A DNA stretch of 55,893 bases from IMG/VR virus record IMGVR_UViG_3300044630_003363, positions 1 through 55,893 of that record. One strand, 5' to 3'. The position numbers and the translations under genes were made by a program. Of the stretch, positions 15,901-24,019 are shown piece after piece; position 1 is the first letter of the stretch; each line of letters opens with the position of its first letter. The notes under the pieces are model-generated. The model had not been told where the DNA came from, did no database searches, and saw only the letters and a list, made by a program, of their open reading frames with translations. Source of the DNA: a virus.

Positions 15901-17139
15901 ATGGGAATACCTAAAAGAAAAAACAATATACAAGTTTACGGTCAACATGAAAATGAGGAAGGCTCAATTATTGGTAGAAGAAAAGAGTTATTAGAAAGAA
16001 TAACTAAATCTGACACTTATTTACCTGATTCGGTTCTACATGACGACCTTGACTTGGGTATGCTTAATTTTATTAAAGAACACTTCAAAGTTATTTCTGA
16101 TGGTAATCAAATTCCGATTATTCCAAAAATATTAACAATACAAAGATGGGGGGAATTTACCAATAATTGGACATTTTCAGATGATGACGGTAATATTAAA
16201 TTACCATTTATTGCAATTGTAAGAAAACCAGATGTTCAATTTGGTACAAATCCAGCAATACAAAGAACAATACCTGATAGAAGAGATTTTTTCTACGCTA
16301 GTGTTCCGACATGGGATGGTAATCAACTTGGTGCTGACATTTACAAAATCCCACAACCAATTGCGGTTGATATTACTTTTGATGTAACAATTGTTTGTAC
16401 AAAATTTAGAGACATAAATAAATTCAACAAGGTTGTTTTACAAAAGTTTTCATCTCGTCAATCATATACCTCCGTAAAAGGTCACTATATACCCATAGTG
16501 TTGGATAGAATCGAAGATAACACCCCAATGGATACTTTGGATGGTAGAAGGTTTTACATCCAAAATTACACCTTTACAATGTTAGGTTTCCTAATTGATG
16601 AAGAGGAGTTTGAAGTTAAACCCGCAATCAACAGGGTGTTGACTATGTTAGAAACTGATTTAAGTTCAAGTAGAACACCAAGACCTGAGATTAATCTATC
16701 GATAACAAGTTCATATTCAAGTGGTTCAATTGTTTCACAATATTCGGTGATTGCGTCTCGTAAAGTTGATAAAACGGTTGAGATTACATTTGATGATATA
16801 TTGGGTGTTACAACAGGAACTACAGTCACAATACCGGTTAAATTATTTATTGAACCTAAACAAATTTCAGGAACAACTGAATATACGGTTGCGGGTTCTT
16901 TTGGGAATTTAAACCAAACAAGTACTTTTAGTGGGTTAACTGTTGATACAATTGGGAGAAGTAATTTTAATTTTGTGACAACAAAAGGTTCGTCAACATT
17001 TACTCCAGCATTATCACCAACACCAACACCAACCATAACACCAACTATAACCATCACACCTACTATTACCCCAACAAGAACCATTACACCAACACCAACT
17101 AAAACTCCAACGATTACCCCAACTCCAAGTAGTTCTTAA
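15901..17139 (+). CDS. Tail completion / sheath-terminator protein, gp15-like, with Thr-Pro C-terminal tail
   Basis: 412 residues. The first ~260 residues resemble gp15-type tail terminators: IPKILTIQRWGEFTNNW, PFIAIVRKPDVQFGTNPA, IPQPIAVDITFDVTIVCTKF, DINKFNKVVLQKFSSRQSYT and RRFYIQNYTFTMLGFLIDEE. These are the mixed strands and the 'dInkf' helix used to form the hexameric ring. Residues about 262-360 add a beta domain rich in Thr and Ser, and residues 372-412 are a Thr-Pro tail ending PSSS. T4 gp15 is about 270 residues, so the last ~140 residues are an addition. It starts three bases after the gp14-like stop and precedes the sheath/tube genes, as in T4-like order. Confidence 0.65.
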   Translation: MGIPKRKNNIQVYGQHENEEGSIIGRRKELLERITKSDTYLPDSVLHDDLDLGMLNFIKEHFKVISDGNQIPIIPKILTIQRWGEFTNNWTFSDDDGNIKLPFIAIVRKPDVQFGTNPAIQRTIPDRRDFFYASVPTWDGNQLGADIYKIPQPIAVDITFDVTIVCTKFRDINKFNKVVLQKFSSRQSYTSVKGHYIPIVLDRIEDNTPMDTLDGRRFYIQNYTFTMLGFLIDEEEFEVKPAINRVLTMLETDLSSSRTPRPEINLSITSSYSSGSIVSQYSVIASRKVDKTVEITFDDILGVTTGTTVTIPVKLFIEPKQISGTTEYTVAGSFGNLNQTSTFSGLTVDTIGRSNFNFVTTKGSSTFTPALSPTPTPTITPTITITPTITPTRTITPTPTKTPTITPTPSSS

Positions 17140-17142
17140 AAA

Positions 17143-17319
17143 TTAATCTCCGTAGATATCTTTTTTCTTTGGTATTTCTATGGATTTATCTTCTTTACAA
17201 GTTTCATCAATCCACTTCTGAACAATTTTATAAATTTTTAATCCTTTTTTATCGCAATATTCTTTTAACATCTTGTGATGTTTCTCACTAACCTTAATGT
17301 TTTTGGTGGTATTCTCCAT
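17143..17319 (-). CDS. 58-residue ribbon-helix-helix DNA-binding protein
   Basis: An ATG at 17317-17319 opens 58 codons to TAA at 17143-17145. The product starts MENTTKNIKVSEKHHKMLKE. This matches the RHH (Arc/CopG-like) plan: a short beta strand (TKNIKVS), helix 1 (EKHHKMLKEYCDKKG), a turn, and helix 2 (KIYKIVQKWIDETC), then a charged tail. RHH proteins dimerise through the strand, which enters the DNA major groove. The gene lies on the opposite strand between the gp15-like and sheath genes, divergent from sheath, with a TATTTATC box upstream. It is a candidate regulator of the late tail operon. Confidence 0.75.
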   Translation of the reverse strand: MENTTKNIKVSEKHHKMLKEYCDKKGLKIYKIVQKWIDETCKEDKSIEIPKKKDIYGD

Positions 17320-17325
17320 GATAAA

Positions 17326-17333
17326 GATAAATA
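17326..17333 (-). promoter_or_regulatory. Late-promoter-like box TATTTATC
   Basis: On the minus strand CAATATTTATCTTTATC leads into the ATG of the RHH gene six bases later. It is divergent from the sheath box at 17411. Confidence 0.4.
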
Positions 17334-17410
17334 TTGATACTAAAAGATAAATTAGTGTCTATAAGTATATTTTTTAATAAAATCAAGGAAATCTTTGCTA
17401 AAAACAAAGA

Positions 17411-17418
17411 TATTTATA
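17411..17418 (+). promoter_or_regulatory. Late-promoter-like box TATTTATA upstream of tail sheath
   Basis: AGATATTTATAGAAAAG lies 36 bases before the sheath ATG. The leader between them is A-rich and has no Shine-Dalgarno sequence. Confidence 0.55.
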
Positions 17419-17454
17419 GAAAAGTAATAAAATTAATTAACCAAACAAGAAAAA

Positions 17455-20289
17455 ATGGCAAATTCAAATAGAGTATTTGTATCTCCTGGTGTATATACAT
17501 CAGAAAAAGATTTATCATTCGTAGCACAAAGTGTTGGGGTGAGTACATTGGGGTTAGTGGGGGAAACTTTAAGAGGTCCCGCTTTCGAACCAATTTTAAT
17601 AACAGATTTCGATTCATTCAAATTATATTTTGGGGGAACATCACCGGAAAAAGACGGTAATAATAATCCAAAATATGAACTACCTTATGTTGCAAAAGCG
17701 TATCTTCAAGAATCAAATCAACTATTTGTTACAAGAGTTCTTGGATTAACAGGATATAAACCAGTTAAAACATTTGCGATTAAAACAATCGGTGGTGTTG
17801 AGGTTGGAGGATTAAGTGGAACCACAACGGGAACTACAATCCCATCAACAACAGGTATTACAGGTAGTACTTTCTACACTTTCTTATCAGATAAGAAAGC
17901 TTACGACGGAAATACCATTACTGATTATATGGTAACATTCTATAGTGGTTTTACATCAGGTAATACCGGTAATTGGTTTGTTTTGGGTAATGTACCATTT
18001 TCAGGAACATCGGGTTTAACAGGTACTGAAGTCATTTCACCATTAACAGGTTTAAATAACGCAGATAACTATAATTCAAAAGAGTGGTATAATACATTAG
18101 TTAATACGGCTGGTACAGAAGTTTATTCATTCGTATTCGTTTACAATAGTGGTACAAGTCTATTTGATGTAACAAGATATACATATAGTGCTACCACATA
18201 TAGTGATTATGATGAACAAGTTGTTGCATCATTTAGGTCAAGAGGTTCATATGTTGGTCAAACTTTAAATTTAGAAGTTACAGGAAATACTAACTTTAAT
18301 ATTTCGGGTTCGGATTTAGTGGTTAACCCATTATCTGAATTTACAATCAATGTAACGGGAGCAACAAGTGGAGCAAAAACATTTACATGTAGTTTAGATA
18401 CTACATCATCAAAATATGTTACTAAAGTATTGGGTGTTGATGTATTTGATAAATCAAAAGGAGATATTCCGATTTATGTTTATGAATCTTATCCAAAATA
18501 TTTACTACAAGCTTTTCAACAAGGTTACATTAGAGGTATCAGTTTAACTGAAGTTTACAACTCAGAGGGTACTAACTTCTTAACGGAATGGGATACACCG
18601 ATGTCACCAACAGTTGTTTCTGAAGTTAGAGGTGGTAATGTTGCAGATTTATTTGAAATAATTACAATTTCTGACGGTGAAGACGCTAACACACAACTTA
18701 AAATTTCAATTATTAATATTAATGTTGATACATACGAATTCGATATGTTAGTTCGTGAATACTATGATACCGATGATAACATGGTTGTTCTTGAAAAATT
18801 CACAAGATGTTCAATGAATCCAGATGTTCCGGGATATATTGCTAAAAAAGTGGGTACATCTGATGGTGAATATGAATTGAATTCAAAATACATTATGTTG
18901 AATATGTCTAATAACCACCCAACAGATGCATACCCAGCAGGTTTTAAAGGATTTGTAAATAACTCAAACTTTGGTGGAACAACTTTAGGTTCTGTAATGT
19001 ATAAAACTGATTATTATGTGGCTGGTGATACTACAGGTTATAACTCTGACGGTTCACCAATTTCATCTTCGGGAGATAAAATTAGAAAAGTATGTTTAGG
19101 TTTCTCAACTCAAACGGGTTATGATGACGATTTGTTAAAATATAAAGGTAAAGCGGCACTTAATACAACTAAAGGTTTCCACTTATCAACAAACGCATCT
19201 ACAATCACAGGTACAACATATATAACAACACCTTATGATTTAGAAGGTCAACCAGCAGGTAGTGTAATAAGTGATATCAACTATCGTAAATTTACATTAG
19301 CATTATGTGGTGGATTTGATGGTTGGGATATCTACAGAAATATAAGAACTTATGGAGACAATTATATCTTCGGTAAGAAAACTTATGTTTCAGGTAACAC
19401 AACTAATGGTGGTGTGTTTAGTATAGCGGCAGGAAATAGTGATTATTACGCATATGTTAGAGGTATTGATACTTTTGGAAATCCTGAAGCAGTTGATATT
19501 AACATATTTGCAACTCCTGGTATTAACTTCTACGACCACAGTTCACTAACTTCTTATTCAATCGATATGGTTGAACAAGATAGAGCGGATTCACTTTATA
19601 TAATTGGTTCACCAAATTATAGTACGGTTGATGAGGTAGTTGATGCATTAGATGGTGTGGCAATGGATACAAACTATTCAGCCACTTATTTCCCTTGGAT
19701 TCAAGTTAGGGATGTGGATAACGCAACTCAACTTTATATTCCACCAACAGGTGAGGTTGTAAGAAATATAGCATTAACTGATAATGTATCGTTCCCATGG
19801 TTCGCAGTAGCGGGTTATTCAAGAGGTTTAGTGAAATCAATCAAAGCGGTTAAGAAACTAACACTTGATGAAAGAGATGAACTTTACAAAAATAGAATCA
19901 ATCCAATTGCTACTTTCTCTGATACAGGTACAATTATTTGGGGTAATAAAACTCTACAAGTAAGAGAATCTGCACTTGATAGAATAAATGTAAGAAGATT
20001 ATTATTAAGAGCAAGAAAATTAATTTCAGCGGTAGCGGTTAGATTAATATTTGAACAAAATGACGAAGAGGTTCGTAACGAGTTCTTGAGGTTAGTAAAT
20101 CCGATATTGGACGCGATTAAGAGAGAAAGAGGTCTTTATGATTTCCGTGTAACGGTTTCAAGTGACCCAGCTGATATAGATGCAAATACAATGAGAGGTA
20201 AAATATTTATTAAACCTACTCGTTCACTTGAATTTATTGATGTTGAGTTCGTAATAACACCAACAGGAGCTTCATTTGACAATATTTAA
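17455..20289 (+). CDS. 18: Contractile tail sheath protein (gp18-like)
   Basis: 944 residues against about 660 for T4 gp18. The N-terminus has the sheath signature VSPGVYTSEKDLSFVAQSVG followed by GLVGETLRGPAFEPILITDF. The C-terminal ~250 residues carry the polymerising sheath domain: AVAGYSRGLVKSIKAVKKLT, NPIATFSDTGTIIWGNKTL, INVRRLLLRARKLISAVAVR and the closing strand SLEFIDVEFVITPTG. Between about residues 110 and 350 there is a Gly/Thr/Ser-rich beta insertion absent from minimal sheaths, probably outward-facing decoration. The sheath surrounds the tube and contracts to drive it through the envelope. It is followed by a hairpin and a 300-base non-coding region before the tube gene. Confidence 0.97.
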   Translation: MANSNRVFVSPGVYTSEKDLSFVAQSVGVSTLGLVGETLRGPAFEPILITDFDSFKLYFGGTSPEKDGNNNPKYELPYVAKAYLQESNQLFVTRVLGLTGYKPVKTFAIKTIGGVEVGGLSGTTTGTTIPSTTGITGSTFYTFLSDKKAYDGNTITDYMVTFYSGFTSGNTGNWFVLGNVPFSGTSGLTGTEVISPLTGLNNADNYNSKEWYNTLVNTAGTEVYSFVFVYNSGTSLFDVTRYTYSATTYSDYDEQVVASFRSRGSYVGQTLNLEVTGNTNFNISGSDLVVNPLSEFTINVTGATSGAKTFTCSLDTTSSKYVTKVLGVDVFDKSKGDIPIYVYESYPKYLLQAFQQGYIRGISLTEVYNSEGTNFLTEWDTPMSPTVVSEVRGGNVADLFEIITISDGEDANTQLKISIININVDTYEFDMLVREYYDTDDNMVVLEKFTRCSMNPDVPGYIAKKVGTSDGEYELNSKYIMLNMSNNHPTDAYPAGFKGFVNNSNFGGTTLGSVMYKTDYYVAGDTTGYNSDGSPISSSGDKIRKVCLGFSTQTGYDDDLLKYKGKAALNTTKGFHLSTNASTITGTTYITTPYDLEGQPAGSVISDINYRKFTLALCGGFDGWDIYRNIRTYGDNYIFGKKTYVSGNTTNGGVFSIAAGNSDYYAYVRGIDTFGNPEAVDINIFATPGINFYDHSSLTSYSIDMVEQDRADSLYIIGSPNYSTVDEVVDALDGVAMDTNYSATYFPWIQVRDVDNATQLYIPPTGEVVRNIALTDNVSFPWFAVAGYSRGLVKSIKAVKKLTLDERDELYKNRINPIATFSDTGTIIWGNKTLQVRESALDRINVRRLLLRARKLISAVAVRLIFEQNDEEVRNEFLRLVNPILDAIKRERGLYDFRVTVSSDPADIDANTMRGKIFIKPTRSLEFIDVEFVITPTGASFDNI

Positions 20290-20301
20290 TAAAAAAATAA
20301 A

Positions 20302-20325
20302 TGGGAAGGTGTAAAATCCTTCCCA
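20302..20325 (+). terminator. Hairpin after tail sheath
   Basis: TGGGAAGG/CCTTCCCA forms an 8-bp stem with an 8-base loop 12 bases after the sheath stop. No U-run follows, so it may protect or process the mRNA rather than end transcription strongly. Confidence 0.45.
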
Positions 20326-20332
20326 ACTTATA

Positions 20333-20348
20333 TGTTTCACGAGAAACA
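20333..20348. promoter_or_regulatory. parS-like 16-mer TGTTTCACGAGAAACA
   Basis: It matches the bacterial parS consensus TGTTTCACGTGAAACA at 15 of 16 positions; the one change is next to the central CG. It can also be read as a 6-bp stem with an ACGA tetraloop, so an RNA hairpin is the main alternative. Confidence 0.35.
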
Positions 20349-20402
20349 AAAAAAGTATAAAAAATATAAAATTATAATACCCAGTATATATGCTCCAGTA
20401 TA

Positions 20403-20484
20403 CTAGAACTAGTATTTTATTATCTAGTATTTTAATATCTAGTTTTAATAAACTAGTTAAAGAATTTCTAGTACTAGATACTAG
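20403..20484. repeat. Cluster of eight CTAG sites with 14-15 base spacing
   Basis: CTAG starts at 20403, 20409, 20424, 20439, 20453, 20468, 20474 and 20481. The central intervals are 15, 15, 14 and 15. Perfect palindromes CTAGTACTAG and ATACTAGTAT lie at the right end. The repeated word is (T)ATCTAGT(A/T)TTTA. Array-like binding sites or stacked hairpins are possible. Confidence 0.6.
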
Positions 20485-20559
20485 TATAGTGAAAAAATAC
20501 GAAAAATATTTGACATTATCAAGTATTTCGTAAAAATAAATTATTTTTCAATAAGAGTA

Positions 20560-20567
20560 TATTTATA
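20560..20567 (+). promoter_or_regulatory. Late-promoter-like box TATTTATA upstream of tail tube
   Basis: GTATATTTATAGGTAAGG lies 40 bases before the tube ATG. The leader is A-rich with no Shine-Dalgarno sequence. Confidence 0.55.
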
Positions 20568-20607
20568 GGTAAGGTAAATAAAAAAAAATTAAAAACAAAA
20601 AATAGAC

Positions 20608-21096
20608 ATGGCAGATTTATTAATGAAAATGCCGGTTCCATACGAACCGAAAAGAGTTAACCGTTTCATACTAAGATTTCCCTCTTCATTGGGTATCAAC
20701 GAATGGTATGTAGCATCAACGGCAAGACCAAGCGCAAAAATCAATTCAGTAGCAATACCGTTCATTAACACATCAACTTATGTTGCTGGTAGATTCGAAT
20801 GGAATGAACTAAGAGTAACATTTAAAGACCCAATTGGACCTTCAGCGTCACAAGCGTTGATGGAATGGTTCCGTTTACACGCGGAGTCAGTAACGGGTCG
20901 TATGGGTTACGCAGCGGGTTATAAGAAAGACATTGAATTAGAAATGTTAGACCCAACGGGAGTTGTGGTTGAAAAATGGATTCTTCAAGGTACATTCTTA
21001 ACTGATTTGAACTTCAACGAACTTGATTATTCGAGAGATGACATTGCAACTATCACAGCGTCTTTACGTATGGATAGATGTATTCAAGTTTACTAA
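20608..21096 (+). CDS. 19: Tail tube protein (gp19-like)
   Basis: 162 residues, the same size class as T4 gp19 (163). NRFILRFPSSLGINEWYVAS at the start and the segments SVAIPFINTSTYVAGRFEWN, VTFKDPIGPSASQALMEWF and WILQGTFLTDLNFNELDYSR are typical of the tube beta-barrel and its inter-ring loops. Subunits stack as hexamers to form the DNA channel inside the sheath. It directly follows the sheath gene in order, though separated by the 318-base regulatory region with its own box, which allows separate and stronger expression. A terminator follows. Confidence 0.96.
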   Translation: MADLLMKMPVPYEPKRVNRFILRFPSSLGINEWYVASTARPSAKINSVAIPFINTSTYVAGRFEWNELRVTFKDPIGPSASQALMEWFRLHAESVTGRMGYAAGYKKDIELEMLDPTGVVVEKWILQGTFLTDLNFNELDYSRDDIATITASLRMDRCIQVY

Positions 21097-21153
21097 TTTT
21101 ATTATCAGTATTTTACGTATTTTAATAAAATAAAATTGTCTATTTACAATATT

Positions 21154-21186
21154 AAGGGTCTTCCGTTGGGAGACCTTTACTTTTTT
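21154..21186 (+). terminator. Rho-independent terminator after tail tube
   Basis: AAGGGTCT (21154-21161) pairs with AGACCTTT (21171-21178) with one G-T wobble and a 9-base loop. TTTTTT follows at 21181-21186. It separates the tube gene from the chaperone/tape-measure operon. Confidence 0.7.
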
Positions 21187-21230
21187 ATAAAAGTTTCGTA
21201 ATTTTATATAGTTATTAATAAAACAAATTT

Positions 21231-21980
21231 ATGGAAGAATTTAGAATTGACCCCACGATACAATATGATGTTGTGGAATTACCTTCAAGAGGTATTCATT
21301 ATACAAGTAATAAAAAATCACTTAGAGTAGCATATTTAACCGCTTCAGATGAAAATATTCTGTCTGCACAGAATTTAATTCAAAATAATACTGTAATAGA
21401 TGAACTTCTAAAAAGAAAAATTTTAGATAGGGATTTTATTGTTGACGAAATTGCGGATGAAGATAAACAGGCTGTTTTAATCTTTTTAAGAAGTACCGCT
21501 TTTGGTCCCGAATATACATTTTATCTTAATGATTCAAAAACGGATAAAGAATTTACTGCAATTGTTGATTTAAGTGAAATATCATTTAGAGAATTTAAAC
21601 TTGAACCAGATGCAAATGGAGAATTTAAATATGTTATGCCAAAATCAAACATTGAAATCACATTTAAATTCTTAACTCCAAAACAACAAAAAGAAATTGA
21701 TGAAATAGAAAAAAGTTGGAATGGGAACGGTGTACCACCAATTGTTACAAAACAACTTGAAATGATGATTAAGACCGTAGCTGGTAATAAGGATATGATG
21801 AACATTAGAAACTTCATTGAAAAATTACCAATCAAAGATTCACAAGATTTTAGAAAATTCATTAAAGAAAACAAACCAAGTTTAGACCTAAAAAGAGAAG
21901 TAAACACCCCGTCAGGAGACAAAATCCAAGTTGAAATTGGGTTCGGGGTGGAGTTTTTTCGCCCTTTCTACGGATTATAA
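21231..21980 (+). CDS. Tail/baseplate assembly chaperone, gp26-like (zero-frame product)
   Basis: 249 residues in the zero frame. The start (IDPTIQYDVVELPSRGIHYT) and the run VAYLTASDENILSAQNLIQN, DEIADEDKQAVLIFLRSTAF, FGPEYTFYL match the T4 gp26-type baseplate family (LPSrG, 'tt.dE.il', 'D+..il..lR..aFG.eY'). It lies immediately before the tape measure gene, the classical place of tail-assembly chaperones. The frame ends seven codons after a T-run at 21954-21959, and an open +1 frame continues for 49 codons, so a second, longer product is expected. It sits behind a terminator. No exact TATTTATA box was seen, only TTTATATAG about 25 bases upstream. Confidence 0.85.
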   Translation: MEEFRIDPTIQYDVVELPSRGIHYTSNKKSLRVAYLTASDENILSAQNLIQNNTVIDELLKRKILDRDFIVDEIADEDKQAVLIFLRSTAFGPEYTFYLNDSKTDKEFTAIVDLSEISFREFKLEPDANGEFKYVMPKSNIEITFKFLTPKQQKEIDEIEKSWNGNGVPPIVTKQLEMMIKTVAGNKDMMNIRNFIEKLPIKDSQDFRKFIKENKPSLDLKREVNTPSGDKIQVEIGFGVEFFRPFYGL

Positions 21981-22110
21981 AAAAGGTCAATTAGACGAAA
22001 TTTTATTCTTAGTAAAAAGAGGATTCTCCTATGGGGATATCATGGGTATGCCTGTCTACATTAGAAGGTATTATATTAACTATCTTATTGAGATAGAAAA
22101 TAAAACTTAA
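21945..22110 (+). other. Programmed +1 frameshift and C-terminal extension of the chaperone
   Basis: The zero frame reads GAG TTT TTT CGC (21951-21962). Sliding the P-site Phe-tRNA one base forward from TTT to TTC gives GCC as the next codon and an open frame of 49 codons to TAA 22108-22110. The extension includes DYKKGQLDEILFLVKRGFSY and GDIMGMPVYIRRYYINYLIE, a helical 'F-Y-x-x-I-x-x-MP-x-x-x-R' module like short phage hub-assembly chaperones. It has no start codon near its beginning. GGGGTGGAG (21945-21953) is a Shine-Dalgarno-like tract ending three bases before the slip codon, as in bacterial prfB, and CGC is a little-used Arg codon here. The predicted fusion is 292 residues. The shift is inferred from sequence. 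Confidence 0.75.
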
Positions 22111-22112
22111 TC

Positions 22113-22120
22113 TATTTATA
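22113..22120 (+). promoter_or_regulatory. Late-promoter-like box TATTTATA upstream of tape measure
   Basis: CTATTTATAGGTATGGC: three bases lie between box and ATG, nearly identical to the gp25 start at 44947. Confidence 0.55.
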
Positions 22121-22123
22121 GGT

Positions 22124-24019
22124 ATGGCTGATAAATTAAAACAATATGCTGATAATAATGATTTAACAAAATTCTCAAATGAATGGAGAGTCGTTAAAAA
22201 TATTCAACCAAACGACAATACTGACTATAGTCAAAGAATTTTAAATGACTTTAACATGTACAAATCATCTAATGGTAATTCAGCAACTGACACAAAAAAT
22301 AGTGGTGTAATATCCACGATGTCCGATATTCAAAATTTTAGTTCCTCGGTAAAAAGTTATACCACGGGAGGTTCTAGAATTGAACCATCCGTAATAATAG
22401 AAACTGTGTCGGATGTGGTTAAAGGATTTTTTAGTGAAAAGGGTTCTATTGGTGGAGGTATTAAAAACTTAATAGGAATTGGAATTGAAAAATCACTTGG
22501 CGGAATAAAAGACATATTAAAGGAACAAGTAAAATTACACAATGATGTAAATTCCGCTCTTAGTATATCTGGTGATATGTCACAAGCTCTAAGGGATAAC
22601 ATTAGAGATACTATTCAACCCGCGGCCGCATTTGGTTATGAATTAGAAGATGTTTCAAATACCGTAATTAAAATGATGATGGAAACCGGTAGGTTATCAT
22701 CATTTAGTTCCGAAGTAATGGGGAAATTACCATCAGTTTCAAGAGCATTTGTTGAAGAGATGGGAATATTAGGTACTTATTTCAGACAATATGAATTAGT
22801 TGGTATATCAGCCGAAAACACATTAGACTCAATTGAAAAAGGAGGAGAATCTTCATTAAGATTGGGATTAAATGCAAGAAAAGTAGTTAAAGAAACTGCA
22901 GACAATATTGGTAGAATTAATGAATTTGGATTTTCTAAAGGTACTGACGGTTTAAATCGAATGGTTCAAAAGTCGGTTGAGTTTAGAATGAACATGAATA
23001 GTGTTTTTAAACTTGCTGAAGATGTTTTTGACCCCGATAAAGCGATAAATTTATCGGCTAATTTACAAGCAATTGGTGGTGCAATTGGAGATTTCAATGA
23101 CCCATTAAAACTAATGTATATGGCAACAAATAATGTTGAAGGATTACAAGATGCATTAATTGGTGTTGCGGGTTCGTTAGCCACATATAATAAAGAACAA
23201 GGTAAATTTGAACTTACAGGTGTTAATTTAAGAAAAGCGAGAGCGTTGGCTCAAGAACTTGGTGTTGATTATAAAGAATTATCTAATAGTGCAATTGCTT
23301 CGGCGGAAAGGTCGGCAGCTGCAACTGAATTAATGGCTAGAGGTTTAGATTTAAAACCTGAACAAAAAGAATTTTTAACCAACATTTCAAGAATGAAAGA
23401 TGGTAGAATGGTAATTGATGTTTCAAATATGTCAGACCAATTCCGAGGGTTAAAAGAAATTGCATTAGGTGAATTAACTGATAATCAAAAAGAAATATTA
23501 TTAAAAAATCAGGAAGCGTTTAAAGCAATGTCAACTGAAGATATTGCAAAGGGACAATATACTGAAACACAAAAAATGGCATTAAATGTTGCTGAGATTG
23601 GTGCGATGTTAAAAATTCAATTTGCTAAAGCAATTAATCCATCTTTGAGAGGTGTTGACAATCAGATTGCCAAAGCAAATGAATACATAACCCAAGCACT
23701 AAAAGGAAAAGGTGAGGGAGGAAAAGAGGTTGAGAGAATAAAATCGGAAGCACAAAAAATGGCGGATGATGAATTAAAGGTGAAAACCAAAAAACAAGAA
23801 GCAACCAAAGTTGATAATTCATCAACATCAAAAACCGAAGAACCAAAAAATAGTAATGGACTTCCGGTTGGATGGTCGGTTATGACTGTTAATCATAAAA
23901 TGTCAAGTGATTCGGTTGTTTTTGACGAGGTAAAACGAGGATGGCAAACGACATTGGATGGACTAAACCCACAAGAATATACTGGTAAAATGTGGGGAGG
24001 TGGTGGTGGAAGTTGGTAA
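22124..24019 (+). CDS. Tape measure protein (gp29-like)
   Basis: 631 residues, largely alpha-helical. A Gly/Ile-rich segment at about 100-135 (SIGGGIKNLIGIGIEKSLGG) is a possible membrane-interacting part. Long helices follow with Ala-rich heptad-like stretches such as LRKARALAQELGVDYKELSN and SAERSAAATELMARGLDLK. The C-terminus is Lys/Glu-rich and ends in a poly-Gly stretch (GGGGGSW). Tape measures set tail length inside the tube and leave with the DNA. At 631 residues it is close to T4 gp29 (590), which predicts a T4-size tail. It directly follows the frameshifting chaperone, the conserved order in long-tailed phages. Confidence 0.8.
   Translation: MADKLKQYADNNDLTKFSNEWRVVKNIQPNDNTDYSQRILNDFNMYKSSNGNSATDTKNSGVISTMSDIQNFSSSVKSYTTGGSRIEPSVIIETVSDVVKGFFSEKGSIGGGIKNLIGIGIEKSLGGIKDILKEQVKLHNDVNSALSISGDMSQALRDNIRDTIQPAAAFGYELEDVSNTVIKMMMETGRLSSFSSEVMGKLPSVSRAFVEEMGILGTYFRQYELVGISAENTLDSIEKGGESSLRLGLNARKVVKETADNIGRINEFGFSKGTDGLNRMVQKSVEFRMNMNSVFKLAEDVFDPDKAINLSANLQAIGGAIGDFNDPLKLMYMATNNVEGLQDALIGVAGSLATYNKEQGKFELTGVNLRKARALAQELGVDYKELSNSAIASAERSAAATELMARGLDLKPEQKEFLTNISRMKDGRMVIDVSNMSDQFRGLKEIALGELTDNQKEILLKNQEAFKAMSTEDIAKGQYTETQKMALNVAEIGAMLKIQFAKAINPSLRGVDNQIAKANEYITQALKGKGEGGKEVERIKSEAQKMADDELKVKTKKQEATKVDNSSTSKTEEPKNSNGLPVGWSVMTVNHKMSSDSVVFDEVKRGWQTTLDGLNPQEYTGKMWGGGGGSW

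Larger units (their letters stand above)
20290..20607. other. 318-base non-coding region between sheath and tube
   Basis: No gene was found. In order it holds the post-sheath hairpin, the parS-like 16-mer, an AT-rich stretch, eight CTAG tetramers between 20403 and 20484, an imperfect inverted repeat (20498-20513 with 20519-20532, TACGAAA.../...TTTCGTA), and the TATTTATA box of the tube gene at 20560. Its density of palindromes is unlike any other gap in the window. Confidence 0.7.

Noticed and set aside
17414-17621. Two overlapping antisense frames at the start of the sheath gene
   Set aside because: They lie over the strongly conserved sheath N-terminus and have no recognisable product.
21951-21962. 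A -1 frameshift at the T-run
   Set aside because: The open downstream frame is +1 relative to the chaperone; a -1 shift does not enter it.
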